DNA from: Naematelia aurantialba
Lineage: Eukaryota > Basidiomycota > Tremellomycetes > Tremellales > Naemateliaceae
DNA length: 64,000 bases
Assembly (NCBI GenBank): GCA_021527695.1
Contig: JAKFAO010000007.1
Span: forward strand, 620,001-684,000
Reading direction: 5' to 3'
Below the pieces are notes generated by a model that made no database searches, was not told the DNA's origin, and saw only the letters and a program-made list of their open reading frames with translations. Of this stretch, positions 32,917-44,600 are shown in pieces. The translations under genes and the position numbers were made by a program. Numbering within the stretch: position 1 is the stretch's first letter; every line of letters starts with the position of its first letter.

Positions 32917-34365
32917 TTATATCCACCCGCCCCTGCGCGATCGCGCATCCACGAGACCTTCACTCGATCCGCGATCCAACCAACTTCGTTTCTTCTTCAG
33001 CGGCCCATCTTCCATCACTACCGATAACCTCTCGCCCAGATATTGCTCCTGGTCTTCTTCTCCTACCACCACGGTGAGATGATTTCCTCTTCCCGTTTCT
33101 CTTCCTGTCTCTCCTAGCCGTGGGGCAGAGAAGCTCCGCCGAGGAGGAACGACCAGCCCTAGTTGTTGCGCGTCAAGTCTGGCATGCTCGTCCAGGCTCC
33201 GACCACTATCGTCGTCATTCACACTTGGGGTCCTCGGCGGCGGCGTCGGCGAGACGCTCCCTCCCCTCTCGCTCGAGTCTGAGGCCGAGGCCGAGGTGGA
33301 AGCTGTAGTAGAGGAGGCCAGTCGGGATACAGGCGATGTGCTGGGAGTTGCAGCACAGGAAAACTCGATCCTGGGAGTCGACGGTCGTCTTCCCCAAGCG
33401 ATGGACGTTCCTTCCCGCAACGATGTAAAGGACGAGCTCTTATTGAGCGTCGGGAGCAGTGGAGGCAGAAGTTCACCGTCGGAATGGGCGACGTCTTCTG
33501 CGCTTGAATACTCCGACGGCGGAGCAAACGGGGCGGAATAGGTGATGTACGTCGAGGTGGAGGTGGGGGTGGTGACGGAACGGGTATTGAGTAATGGGTA
33601 CTTTGGCTGCCGGGCAGAGACCGCTGGTGGGGACGGGATTAGGGATGGGGATTGGCGTTGACGATCTGCGTAAACTAATTGCTGCGACTTCAGGCGGTAC
33701 AGCATGGTCGCTACTCCTGGCGGGTGTCGGGTTGACGGAGGTTGAGAATCCATCTTGTCTTGATGTGAGGTCTGACCGGTACTGCTGTTGCCAGTCACCA
33801 CAGGCCTAGGCTTGGCGGTTCTGTCTTCACCGCCGTCCGCACCTGCGCCGCTGCCAAGAAATGAAGCAGCCCCACCTCGATGTCGCCATTCCGTAGCCTC
33901 AGGATGTGTTGTCGACACAAGCGAAGGGGACGTGTGGGCCCGCGGCGGAGTGGACCGTGTGAGTGGGAAGCCCGAATCGCGACTACTGCTGGCTAGTCGC
34001 ATTTGCAGAGCAGCCCAGGCTTCGTGAGTTCGCCATGGCTGGTCAGCGTAGGTTTCGGAGGGAAGGGCGAGGCTAGTCAGAGATAGAGAGCGGCGGTGAG
34101 TGCGACGCGAATCGAGGTCGAGGTCTGGTAAGAGGGGGAGGGCGAGGCGGTCTGGGATTGGTGGGGAGATTTGAACCGGGACGTCCGGCGCCTGAGGTGG
34201 AGTCAGCATAGCACTCATGAACAGAAGGCAGGGAGACCAGAATGGGAGGAGGGGAGTTGGGGGCTTGGGTCTGTTCAGGGGATAGGGACTTACAGGAGCA
34301 TGGTCTTTGCGCTGCCTGAACACTCTGCGTAGTGATTTCGACGACTGTTTCTTCTTCAGGAGCAT
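32917..34365 (-). CDS. Ser/Pro-rich protein of unknown function
   Basis: Not recognised. Exons in order: 34294-34365 and 32917-34191; 448 residues. A 102-nt phase-0 intron with GTAAGT/CCTCAG sites separates them; reading through would also keep the frame. The N-terminus is strongly basic (MLLKKKQSSKSLRRVF). The body is disordered, with many SP/TP sites, and has short conserved-looking islands: RRTHRRSLSLTSLALPSETY, WRTHEAWAALQMRLASS, ATMLYRLKSQQLVYADR and the C-terminal ERLSVVMEDGPLKKKRSW. The SP-rich composition and short helical islands suggest a phosphoregulated scaffold, which is inference. It converges on the STYX-like gene. Confidence 0.7.
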   Translation of the reverse strand: MLLKKKQSSKSLRRVFRQRKDHAPVSPYPLNRPKPPTPLLPFWSPCLLFMSAMLTPPQAPDVPVQISPPIPDRLALPLLPDLDLDSRRTHRRSLSLTSLALPSETYADQPWRTHEAWAALQMRLASSSRDSGFPLTRSTPPRAHTSPSLVSTTHPEATEWRHRGGAASFLGSGAGADGGEDRTAKPRPVVTGNSSTGQTSHQDKMDSQPPSTRHPPGVATMLYRLKSQQLVYADRQRQSPSLIPSPPAVSARQPKYPLLNTRSVTTPTSTSTYITYSAPFAPPSEYSSAEDVAHSDGELLPPLLPTLNKSSSFTSLREGTSIAWGRRPSTPRIEFSCAATPSTSPVSRLASSTTASTSASASDSSERGGSVSPTPPPRTPSVNDDDSGRSLDEHARLDAQQLGLVVPPRRSFSAPRLGETGRETGRGNHLTVVVGEEDQEQYLGERLSVVMEDGPLKKKRSWLDRGSSEGLVDARSRRGGWI

Positions 34366-35248
34366 GATGAGGCCGTAGTGGTTTTAGGGGATGAGACGCA
34401 ACGGGGTGTAGGTTGAAAATTGACTGTCGGGGACTGTGGTTTCCTTTCTTCCCTTCCTTGACGGTCGGCGGATGTTGTAGATGAGGTGCAGAACCGGCTC
34501 GTTCAGATGCTCTCGTCGTCTTTGTATATTGCACCAAGAATGATTTCAGTTCTGGCTCGCTGTGATTGCGTGATGCGTGTTGTGCAGAGGGGTGCAATTC
34601 AAGACGACTGAACTGCTAGCCAACATAACATGCGTAGATTGGGGCTGGAAGGAAAGAGGAGGAAAGAAGAAAGAAGAGGAAAGAAGAAAGAGCAGGAAAG
34701 AAGAAAGAGCAGGCAAAGAAGAGCCAGGAGGAAGGAAAGAAGAGAAAGGAGGCTTAAAGAGAAGGAATGGAATCGCGTGAAAGAATGAAAGAGCTAAGAG
34801 AGAGCAGAAGGGGTCGATATCAGAACGCAATCATTTTGCTTCTCGTGCGTTTCACGATCACACTGTTCGGGGGTGGGTCCTTTGGGTCAAAGGGGATCTT
34901 GTCCTCGAGCCTGGAACAAAGCCCGCGCTAAAACCGTATACAGCGAACAGAAGAACAAGTTTCGGGGGGCATCTAACCCCTTGATTCCGAGTGCCTGAGA
35001 ACGATCATCGCGTTTCAGGGCCATTCGCTCTGGCCGCGCAAAACCCCGGGTCGGTTCTCTTTAAGGTCGCACAATAGGATGAGCGGGGTCAAATCGAATA
35101 GGACGTGTATGCATGATGCGTGAATGCGCAATGCATAGGGTCATCGAGGAATGCTCTATCATGCGGAAGATACAGTATTGTCCGTCCATAGCAAGAACCA
35201 GTCTTGAATTGCATGTCGGGTGAGGCATCTGCAGCCACGAGCCGTAGT
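34366..35248. other. Intergenic region, promoter of Ser/Pro-rich gene and 3' region of GPI-protein gene
   Basis: No gene supported. It has a purine-only GAAAGAAGAAAGAGGA tract at about 34650-34790 (CT-rich on the strand of the downstream gene), as seen in fungal promoters. Confidence 0.55.
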
Positions 35249-36172
35249 TTACAGCCAGTTGACGCCGATGGCGCCGGCAACTACGGCGAGCAGACCAGTG
35301 TTGAGGCCGTACGCGGTGAACGCCGCGCTGCTCGAAGTGGAGGACGATGCAGTGGTAGATGCCGACCTGATACAGAGGTCAGGAGGTGTCATTGCAAGAA
35401 AGCATCAACCGTGCGAGCAACGAAGCAAGGAAGCACACTCACGCAGTGGTAGATCCGGACGCTTCAGTCGTGGTAGAGGCACCGGATGCTACTGCGGAAG
35501 AGACGGCTGCGGCTGCAGCCCTGAGTATTGAGTTAGCGCGTCCCTTTCTCCCGGGTCGCGTGAATCGCGTCGAGACGAGACTCACGCGGCAGTAGAAGAG
35601 GTCGACGTAGAGGCCGACGAGGACAAGCAGCTGTCCGAGGCACCAGATTCTGCGCATTGTCAATCTCTACGCGAACATTTGTGGTGCGGGGGAAAGGAGG
35701 TCCGTGTTGGGCGGACGCGGACATCGACTCACGGATGGTAACGGCGGACGAATAGTTGATGACACCGGTGCCGTCGGTGACTCTTACGGTGATGCTGGTG
35801 CCGGCTGCGATGTTGACCGTCCAGGTGTATGTCGTGCTGTCTACTTCACCCAGATTCTCCCTACATCACAAAGGAAAGAAGGAAAACAGGGGCACGCAGG
35901 GAAGAGGTACAAGACGAGAGAAGGGAAGATGGACAGGGAGGGGAAGACAACACGTCAGCTACGGTGGTACAGGTCCAAGGCTGGATCGCTTACAGGGCAC
36001 TGGCCGAGACCTCGCCGCCGGGGATGATATCAACGTAGTATGGAGAGGTACCGTTTGACCATGTGAGCGCGACTGGTTGGCACTCTGTGAGAGAGGCAGG
36101 CGACGAAACGGTGAGACCGTGCACGGCAGTACCGGCGACAGCGAATGCAGCAAGAGCGACGAAGGCGTACAT
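35249..36172 (-). CDS. GPI-anchored Ser/Thr-rich cell-wall protein (Kre9/Knh1-like N-terminal domain)
   Basis: Exons in order: 35994-36172, 35733-35860, 35586-35649, 35443-35520, 35249-35366; 188 residues. Signal peptide at 1-19 (MYAFVALAAFAVAGTAVHG). Residues ~20-105 form the Kre9/Knh1 N-terminal-like module: LTVSSPASLTECQPVALTW, PYYVDIIPGG, TTYTWTVNIAAGTSITVRV and GVINYSSAVTI. Then comes a Ser/Ala/Thr stem that should carry O-mannose, and a hydrophobic C-terminus (LLAVVAGAIGVNWL) fitting GPI transfer. Each stem segment is its own short exon of the same phase. It is likely on the plasma membrane or wall, linked to beta-1,6-glucan structure; this is by family. Divergent from the Tra2-like gene. 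Confidence 0.85.
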
Positions 36173-37097
36173 CTTAACGAGCGTTGGTGTGTTAGTCGTT
36201 GGTTGTCGAGTGGTACAGTTGGGGGTGGGTTGTTGATGTCTTGAGAGAACTGGCAACGAAGGACTACACAATCACAGAGAGGACGTCGATGGTAGAGATG
36301 TTGTTTGTATACATCACAAACGCAGCGAGCCTGATATATATACCTCGACGGTGCGCCGTAAGCTCGGGCTCACTCGTGTCGTGTCGCAGTGTCTCGCAGG
36401 ACAGACTTGAAACGAACTGGCGCGCCGCGTCGCCTCTAAAGAAAAAAATCCTGCACACGTACGGCAGGGTAAATCACAAAAAGCAGTCACGCACACTCCG
36501 CTCGACCTCTCACCGCTCGCCCGTCACCCAACACTTGCAGTGCACTCTACCCTGAGAGCCACAGTAACGAGAGTGCTTAGCCTTGGCTCTAGGGCACAGT
36601 TATTTGCCCTCCCTTACGCGCTGTGGCCCCTGGGGCTCTCGTATGCCACGCTTCAAATTCGCGAGATTGCAGCTGAGGCCTCTCCCAGTTTTCTTGAGGG
36701 CTGAGCGCCGGGCTGCGGGGTTGCTGCGAGACTCGCTCTTCTCGATCTGCCACACCGGATCTACGGATACGCAGGATATTCTACGACAGACTATGTTTGT
36801 GCACTGATGAACAATACTCAGTATGCTTGCATCTCAAGGTGGTGGGAACAGCTCCTGGTCGAGGCTCTGCATCCTCCCAAGTGTCATGCTGATCGGTGGG
36901 ATCGGAAGTTCATAGTTTGTGGATCCGACAGTCTCCACAGCACAGAGAGGACGGCCGCCGTCATAATATTGCTTATACCGACCGCGGGTATCAGTCGACG
37001 GATTAAAATGCCACGTCAACCACTCTCTCCCCGTTTTCTTCACTTTCACTCTCTTCTCCCAGCTGCTTGCTCCCAAAACTAAAACTCATACCCAACA
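36173..37097. promoter_or_regulatory. Divergent promoter region GPI protein / Tra2-like gene
   Basis: 925 bp with no supported gene. AT-rich and CT-rich patches lie close to both start codons (TATATATA at about 36334; TCTCTCCCCGTTTTCTTCACTTTC at about 37022-37045). Confidence 0.45.
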
Positions 37098-38665
37098 ATG
37101 GTGCGACCTGCTCCTCAACACTCCCGCAACTGCTGACGTGCATGTGTGTAGGACTTCTCTTCCGCCAACGTCCCCGTATCGCGTGACACCTGGGCCCCTC
37201 GTTCTCCACCTAGTGGACCAGCTGGTGACAGAGATTACCCACCTCCCCCGAGGGAGGGATACGACTCGCGCGGCCCCCCGCGTGCCGGTCCTGATGCCGC
37301 TCGCAGCTACTCAGGAAGTGCAGGTCGTGGTGGGTACGGCGGAGGAGACGATCGTCGCGAGGGAGGATATGGCGGTGGCGGTGGTGGTGGTGGCGCAGGC
37401 GGATACGGGCGTGATCGGTGAGTCCAGAAGCTCAAGCGAATACTCTCTTCGTCTCGGGTTGTTTAGCAACCTGAATTGTGTGTGGAGCGTGCGACGGAGT
37501 TTGTAAAGGGAGATTCCAGCGCTGGACCTCCTTTGTCCAAGCCGCAGTCCTTTGTTCCGTTTACCTAGAGAGCAACGCTGACGGCTTTCTTTCCTTTATC
37601 TCTCCCTCGCTTTCTTCGCCATCGTCCCCTTCCTCGTACTTGCCACAATCAATTTTTCTCCCTGCTCTCAATACAATGTCGTACGGCGCCTACATGCACC
37701 CATCACGCTCGTTTGTGCAATATCCGCGCTACAGAGACGCTCAGGTCCCGTACGCCCCGCCGCCTCGCCCCCGCCATGCACCGGCTCGAGTGGAGCCGAA
37801 TAATGTGCTCGGTGTCTTTGGGCTGTCGATCCGAACTCGTGAGGAAGATCTCGAGGATGAGTTTGGGAGGTATGGCAAGGTCGACAAGGTCGTCATTGTC
37901 TACGATCAGCGCGTGAGTCGTCTCCTCCTTCCGCAAAGACTACGTCTATCCTTTGCGGGTCTCTGTACCCATCTAGTCTGGTGCAGTGTCCGCACAGTCA
38001 TTTTCTCTGCATTTGGCCAAGACTTGATTTGCTCAAACGGGATTCGCTAAAACTTGACAGTCTGAAAGGTCTCGCGGCTTTGGCTTCATCACCATGCACA
38101 CTGTCGACGAGGCCGCGCGCTGCATCGAGAGGCTCAACGGGTTCAATCTCCACGGACGCCCAATGAGAGTGGACTATTCGGCCACTACTCGACCGCACGC
38201 CCCGACCCCCGGCCAGTACATGGGCGAGAAGCGGCCACTCTGTGAGTTGTAGCATCTTGTGACGCACGCGGCAGCTAAACAATCAGCAGACGAAGATCGG
38301 TACGCCCCCCGCCGGGGCGGCGACGACAGGCGTGACTTTGACCGCCGAGACAGGTACGACGATCGCGACCGGTACCGTGAACGGTGAGCAGCCTCATGCC
38401 AACTCACCTGCAGGCATTGCTGACCCAATCAGCGACACCAGGGACTACGGCTCGTCTCGCCGTGACGTCGACGACCCGTATGGCGGCCGAAGCAGGCGTG
38501 ACGACCAAGACCGCAAGAGATCTCCGAGGTCAGTAGTAGCTTGGCATTGAGATTCTCCTACTGACGCCTGATAGCCCTCCGCGACGTCGGTACTCTGGCT
38601 CACCGGACCGTCGTGCTCCTGCACCGCGCGACTATGACGCGCCCGTGGAACCGTCCAGATACTAA
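37098..38665 (+). CDS. Tra2-like SR-family RNA-binding protein
   Basis: Single-RRM RNA-binding protein, probably a splicing regulator in the nucleus. Exons 37098-37100 (only the ATG), 37152-37417, 37735-37912, 38061-38241, 38290-38383, 38433-38528, 38575-38665; 302 residues. The N-terminus is Pro/Gly/Arg-rich with an RGG-like Gly run. The RRM spans about 107-185, with RNP2 LGVFGLS and RNP1 RGFGFITM plus LNGFNLHGRPMRVDYS. The C-terminus is Arg/Asp/Tyr-rich with SPR and SPPRRR pieces (RS-like). This RG-RRM-RS order is that of Tra2. An in-frame ATG at 37676 inside intron 2, preceded by CT-rich DNA, could start a shorter isoform lacking the Gly-rich region. Confidence 0.88.
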
Positions 38666-39104
38666 GCGAGATCAAGGACAAGGCGCAAAGTGCAAGGCGC
38701 AAGGCGTAGACCAAGAATTCTCCACACCCCTTTTCAAAATCAATCGTCGTTTCATGGCTTAATGTTCGCTCGTCAAATTGCTGCAAATGTCCAAGCCCTA
38801 TGAAGAAGAAAGAATGAATGCGCACGCAATCAGCCAACCACAATGCCACAAATCCAATCGCAAGCTGCAACGCAATGTATCCAGTAACGTTTACGGCTGA
38901 CTGGTTGTACTGTTCATGAATTGATCAAGTGTGATTGCTACAGGGTAGACAGTGACGTTGTGTAATTCGAAGAGGACGAGGCTCGGTTTGTCTGTTTAGA
39001 ATTTCTCGAAGAGGAGACACAGTGGCAAGACGGAAGTACAAGACGGGGCACAATGCAGTTGCAAGCTCAGTAGAAGGAAGATCTGATGAAGCATGTGTAA
39101 TGTG

Positions 39105-39335
39105 CAAGTTGCGGATGAACTTATATGGATGCGGCAAGTCGCAGATGAATGCGGCAGGCCGCAGAGGAACGCTGAAAATCTCATATGGACGCTGCAAGTC
39201 GCGAAGGGACGCTGTAAAGCGCAGATAAATAGTGCAAGTCGCAGAAGAACGCTGCAAGAGGAATGCTGCAAGTCGCAGAAGACTGCTGCAAGTCGCTGAT
39301 GAACGCGGCAAGTCGCTGATGCACGCGGCAAGTCT
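39105..39335. repeat. ~21-bp degenerate minisatellite (CTGCAAGTCGCAGAAGAACG)
   Basis: About ten diverged copies with core GC(A/G)AGTCGC(A/T)GA(A/T)GAAC. Copies differ by substitutions and small indels, so the array is old. Confidence 0.8.
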
Positions 39336-39485
39336 GTTCCGTATAGCCTGAAGAGTGCGCCGGTTTCCTCCTTGAAGGAGGATTGACGTTCGGCCGACCA
39401 GGCTGTGTGGTTCGTATTACTCGTATAGGCTGACCTCTCGTTGAAAATCGCGTGGGAATGAGCGACCCTGGTGGTCGTGAGCAAG

Positions 39486-39640
39486 CGTTGGAATTGTCAC
39501 AGTGCCTCATGGTCTCAAGGAGGCATTGGAATCGTACCACTACCTAGGGGTCGCGATGCATTGGAATCGTAGCACTATCTCGGGGTCGCGATGCATTGGA
39601 ATCGTAAGACAACCTCGTGGTGCGCGTGGTCGTGATGCAT
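39486..39640. repeat. 35-bp minisatellite (GCATTGGAATCGTA...GGGGTCGCGAT)
   Basis: Three well-kept copies start at 39523, 39558 and 39593. Degenerate flanking copies extend to about 39486 on the left and 39680 on the right. Confidence 0.8.
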
Positions 39641-39798
39641 TCGAATGTAACAATGGCGCGTGTGATGCAATGGCAGTGTGACAGTAGCCCGTGGTAGTAA
39701 CGATGCACAGCCATTGTAATGGTCCTGGTGATAGTAACGATGCATGAGAATTGTAGTAGTACAGCATGTACAGGATACGTAACGAGCAAGGTGGCGCT

Positions 39799-41396
39799 TC
39801 AGAACTGGACTCTTCTCTTTCTTGCGGTGTATTTGGAATCTCGAGGCACACTGTGTCGATGTCAGCATGAGCGCGGGCCTCTAACCCCGAAGCCAAAGCC
39901 AACACTGAAATCTACGGTGTGATACAGAGTGTGGTGATAACGGTGTGGTGGTGCGAGGTGCTGTGCTACCAAGTGAGGCGACACCAATGCAGTGATGCCC
40001 CGTGTTGTACACAGCGCGCGGCTGTGGAGAAGAGATGGCACTGACCCGTCTTTCCCTCTTGTCCTGTACAGATCCTTCTTCTTGAGCACCCATTCCTTGG
40101 GGTTCAGCTCCTTCTTGCCCTTCTTCCCCCGCTTGCCACTCTTCTCCATCCTCCGTCTGCGTTCGTTCTGAATCTCCTTCCGCCTCTTGGCCTTTTCCCC
40201 CGCTCCCGCTCCCGCCGCCGCCGCCTCATCACCATCAAGTCCTTGAGGGAGGTGGTGGGTCTGGATATCCTGTTGGCCGACCATGAGGCACAGGTACATC
40301 TTTCGGGCCTTCTTCGAGTTGGGATAATCAACGACCACGCCGCCGCCGAACCCGGCGCGCTGGGCGGCCGTGGTGATCATTGTTACTTGGTCGTCTGAGG
40401 AGGGGTAGAACTGGAACACCGCGCGGGAGGGATTACGAAGTGCCGAGTGGAGGGTTGTGAAGAAGCGGGCGAGTCGCTGGGGAGGGGAGTGGGACGACGC
40501 GTCGGCATTCAAGAGCCACTGGATCACTGAGATGCTAAGGTAAAGTCAGCCTCAGCCGGTAGTGACGAGATGATCGATCCAGTAGGCAAGCCATGTAGAA
40601 GGTATAGGAGGTACAGGACCAAGATATAACTGGTCGGTTCTCGATTCCACTTGGCAGCGGAGCGATAGAACGGGTATGACAAGAGACAGTAGATGCAGCG
40701 GGCGGTTTTCCAGAGGTAAGAGCGAAAGACGACAGTCCGAGGTACCAGACGTCGTTCTGCCTGCTACTCACCTTATAGCACCATCAAAGGTTCCTGGCCG
40801 GAAACCAAACCCCTGTCCGATATCATGCAGGAACAAGTCTCCCTCGACTTCACGTTCCAGAGCCACCTCTACCAAAGTGTATCAGCTCCGTTCAGCTGCT
40901 TGATCGCTCGGGGGCTCGTTCGGCTTGCTCGGCTTGCTCGGCTTGCTCGGCTTGCTCAGGCGGCGATGATGGTGATCCGCCGTGGAGAGCTGCTGGAGGA
41001 GAGGGTGGGATCAGGGACCTGCTGACTCACCCAGCATCGAAGGGGCAATGTCCACGCCCACCCATACGTGGCCCTCCTCATCCAGCAGTTCCCCGCTCAA
41101 CCCGCTTCCGCATCCTATATCCAGCAGAAACGCGCTCTCGTCCGGCGGAAGTGCCAGCAGCTCTAGGGCCCGCTCGGTCATCTGCGCCTGAATGGACTGG
41201 ATTCGCGAACTACTCCATGTCAGTCCATCGTCCGACACCAAGCACACAAAAGGCAACCACAGAGGAAGATGTACTTGGATGTGTATTTGGACGCCTCGAC
41301 ATCGCCGTAGAACTAAGTAGAATCAGCAACAAGTCGAGATAGATCCACCATGAGACTCACTATCTCTGGTGGAGAGATCTCTTCAGGTCTTGACAT
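39799..41396 (-). CDS. BUD23: 18S rRNA (guanine-N7)-methyltransferase Bud23
   Basis: SAM-dependent enzyme that methylates a guanosine of 18S rRNA during 40S maturation, working with Trm112. Exons in order: 41361-41396, 41275-41312, 41031-41209, 40772-40868, 40046-40534, 39799-39850; 296 residues. Seen: MSRPEEISPPEIFYGD at the start, motif I LDIGCGSGLSGE (about 54-65), VGVDIAPSML, the fungal FLHDIGQGFGFRPGTFDG, and SISVIQWLLNAD. After an Ala/Gly/Lys-rich insert come KEWVLKKKD and the conserved basic end RDSKYTARKRRV, carried on a separate 52-nt exon. Intron 3 contains a 10-bp repeat (40919-40960). It shares a 282-bp promoter with the gamma-tubulin complex gene. Confidence 0.93.
40919..40960. 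repeat. 10-bp tandem repeat in BUD23 intron 3
   Basis: Four copies of CGGCTTGCT(C) within the intron between 40869 and 41030; not coding. Confidence 0.8.
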
Positions 41397-41678
41397 CGTG
41401 ATCGAGTTGGTTCAGAGCCGATGCTGACCTTGTGGCTGCAAGTCGCCTGAAAGACACAGATATGCAGATGATTTTTTTTGGCGCATATTGGGTGGCGACT
41501 CAGGCACGAAAACCACGTGCCGCTGAACAGGCGCGAAGCAAATGCACTGTTGCAGACTTTTGTTGATCAGTCTACGCTTTCAGCCTCTTGCTGGGCAGCA
41601 CCCTGCGCACCAACAAGGGCTCAAGACAAGCAGGTGGGATACGATAGGGGCAACGTTAATGTGGAAGAACTGGGCGAA
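41397..41678. promoter_or_regulatory. Bidirectional promoter BUD23 / gamma-tubulin complex gene
   Basis: 282 bp between the divergent start codons. A run of T (41471-41479) is the main AT-rich element. The right half is open in the downstream gene's frame but lacks an ATG, so the start is placed at 41679. Confidence 0.4.
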
Positions 41679-44600
41679 ATGGTAGCCCACAGCTCCTCCC
41701 GCATCTTCACGTTGCCGGAGCTCGACCTGGACGCGTCTTACCCCTCGTTGAAATCGCTTCCAGCAGTCCAACCGCGATTCTCAATACCCCTCCTGGACGA
41801 GCATTCATCTGGATCAGAGAGACTGCTGAGCGGCGTGAACTCTCTGTCGTTTGCAAGCTACGCACCTAGCAAAGGTAAAGGAGGAGAGGTCGCTCCTCTG
41901 GAAGAAGATGAAGACATTCCTGTAGACGAGAATGTCCTGGGCAACAGAAGAGGGCAGCAAGGAGCGGAGGGAGGCCAGTCCGACGTCTGGCTAGAAGTAT
42001 CTCGGGAAGATGCAGAGATGGGTCGTCCTGCCCGGACGTTCCGAGTGAGTAGTCTGCACTTATCTAATGCTCCAGCTTACCCTCCGAAGCCAATCAGAAC
42101 TTGGGATGTCCCGGGGCCAGCCGACAATGCTGGGAATCCCTTCCTATCTGAATCTTCAGTCTTCGCGTTCGACTCTCAAATAACACTGTTAGTGCTATCA
42201 CCAGCGTCCGACAGTTCATTACTGACTAGCCCGAACAGATCAGAGCCGCCACTAGACCTGCCGAAACTCAAACAGACGGGACCGATTCCGCCTCGCGACT
42301 CGAAAGGGCTTCTGCAGCTGATGATGCGAGCGACCATGGGGACGATTTCCACGGAGGCCTTGAGGTGGGACAGCAAGAAGAGCCGGTACACGTTTGCGGA
42401 AGCTGATGGGAGGATCATTGGCGTCGATGAGCGCGCTTCCTCCTCGTACCTTTGTTTCTCCCCACAGCGTGGGCAGGCTGACAAACTACCAGAGCCATCG
42501 GCAAGCTGCTCGTGATTGGAACAGCGCTGCGACGTCTTGAGATCATCGTCGACTCCCAGAGCTCTATGTGAGTCTCCTAGCACCCACAAGAGCAGGACGA
42601 ACACTGATGCGCGCAGCCCTCTGACCCCTACGCACCATGCTTTGCTGCACGCCACCTCGACTTATCTGGCTTCCATCAGGCAACGGCTTACCTCGGCAAT
42701 CGATGAATGTGTCACAGCAGATCAACCAGACTGGCTGAAATGGACCTCAGAACTCGACGACATCAGGGAATTGTTGGAGGTGCTGTGTGACCTTCTGTGC
42801 TGGGTGAGTATGCGCCAGGAGCTTGCATTGACATGTTCAGCCTCTGTCGGCGACAAAGCCATTGTCGCTCCCACCACGGGCTTCTGCCCTCTCTACCCAC
42901 TTATACTCTTTCTTGCTTGCCCGCTTTTCGACATCCCCAGCTGCTCACCAGGCTGATTCGACTTCGCTCGCCCTTGCATATCTCCTTGAACACTCTTCAC
43001 AGCCCCTTCTGAATCTGCTACATCAGTGGATCGGCTTAGCCGACGCCACCGTGCCAGATGACGACGTCGATCCTGCGTCACAGCCCTGGGCTGACCTTGG
43101 CATCACGCGAATGGAGTCGAGACAGAGCTCAACGGACGAGATGCCGTGGGACTATACTTTTTCATCGAGGCATATGCCTGGGTTCATCCCACTAGACTCG
43201 AGGCGGATCTTGTTCGAGGCTGGTCGCAGTTTGAGGCTGTTGAGAGCCGCTTCTGGGGGCCAGCACCCGCTTTGTTTCGACGGCTGGGGCATCCAGGCGA
43301 CATGGGGCTGGGGACCGGGCACAGTCCAAAAGTGAGATTGCGCTCTACTGCATTTTGTTTCTCATACTAACGTCCTAGTTCAACTGCGGACGTCAGAAGC
43401 CATGTGTGGCGCATACAAAGAGCAGTCGAACATTGGCGACGCTCGGTCAGCAGCCGTGCGAGATCGATGCCCATTTCCACTAGTCTTGGGCGCCTCAAGG
43501 CACCGCCCAAGCAGAGGAAGGGGTTGCCAATCGAATTCACCCGTCCATCGACTCAATCCTCACCCCTAGATAATCAAGGGCAGCTCGATTCCACACCAGA
43601 GCGCGCAGGCGATGTCGACAGCATGTGGGCGTTGTTCGAGCAGCTCCCTGGATCACACCTGACTTCCAAGAAAGGAAGCTCCTTATGGAGTTCAACGCCA
43701 CTCGACGAGCTGCGAGCCTTCATCACCCGAGGCGCCTACTCATCGCACCCCTTATTGCCATTCGAAGCGCCTACGCTGCCATTATACGTCTCGCAATGTC
43801 TCCTCAAACCCCTCCATGCGCACGCTGAATTGGTGTCGACTTCGCTTGTCTCGCTCTATCTCGACGATCTTGGCTTCCTGGACCACCTGGATGTCCTTCA
43901 GTCTTTCTGGCTCGGCGCCGATGTAGGCTTCGCCGAGCGCGTCAGCGGAGCGCTGTTCGGTAAGGAAGAAGCTGGAGCTGGCGAAGCTCTCGGTCTCGGC
44001 AAGAGAGCCAGAACCCGGGCAAGGATGGGTCTAAACAACCCAGAGCAAGGGATGGCGACTACTGAGGGCGAATGGGGTATCGGGCTTGGCCTTGGCCTCA
44101 GTGAGAGAGCGAGATGGCCGCCGGGCGGCGTCGAATTGGCTTATGCTTTGCGAACAACATTGCTAGACGGTAACAGGTCTCTGGCGAACAATGACAGCCC
44201 TATCTGGGAAGAGATTGAGGATCGGGTCTCTTTTGCCATCAGGAATCTTCCCGAGGACAACAAGGATGGTACGAGAGCAAAGTGGATGAACCCACAGTCT
44301 ATTGAGTGGGTCGCACGTCATCCGGCGAGCAGATATACTGACGATCGCTTAGCGCGCTGGACTTCCTCTATCTGTCTTACACACCGCCACCATCAATTGC
44401 AAACCTGCTGCCCACAAGTCTCATGACCAAGTACCAACGCGTCCACAACTTTCTGCTCCGCCTTGCTCGGGTCGACACCGTCCTGCGCACGCTCTACATG
44501 GATGTGACTCACCAATGCGATCAGTTCGACGAACCCCTCAAGATCGGCGTCGACCTGGGGAGTCGGCCTGCTTCGCGAGCGAGTGTCGCTTCGAGCTCGC

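Larger units (their letters stand above)
38666..39798. other. Convergent intergenic region rich in tandem repeats
   Basis: 1.1 kb between the stops of the Tra2-like gene and BUD23. No gene. It contains two unrelated minisatellites, listed separately. Confidence 0.6.

Noticed and set aside
39105..39335. CRISPR-like array
   Set aside because: The units are contiguous, degenerate tandem repeats without regular unique spacers, in a eukaryotic genome.
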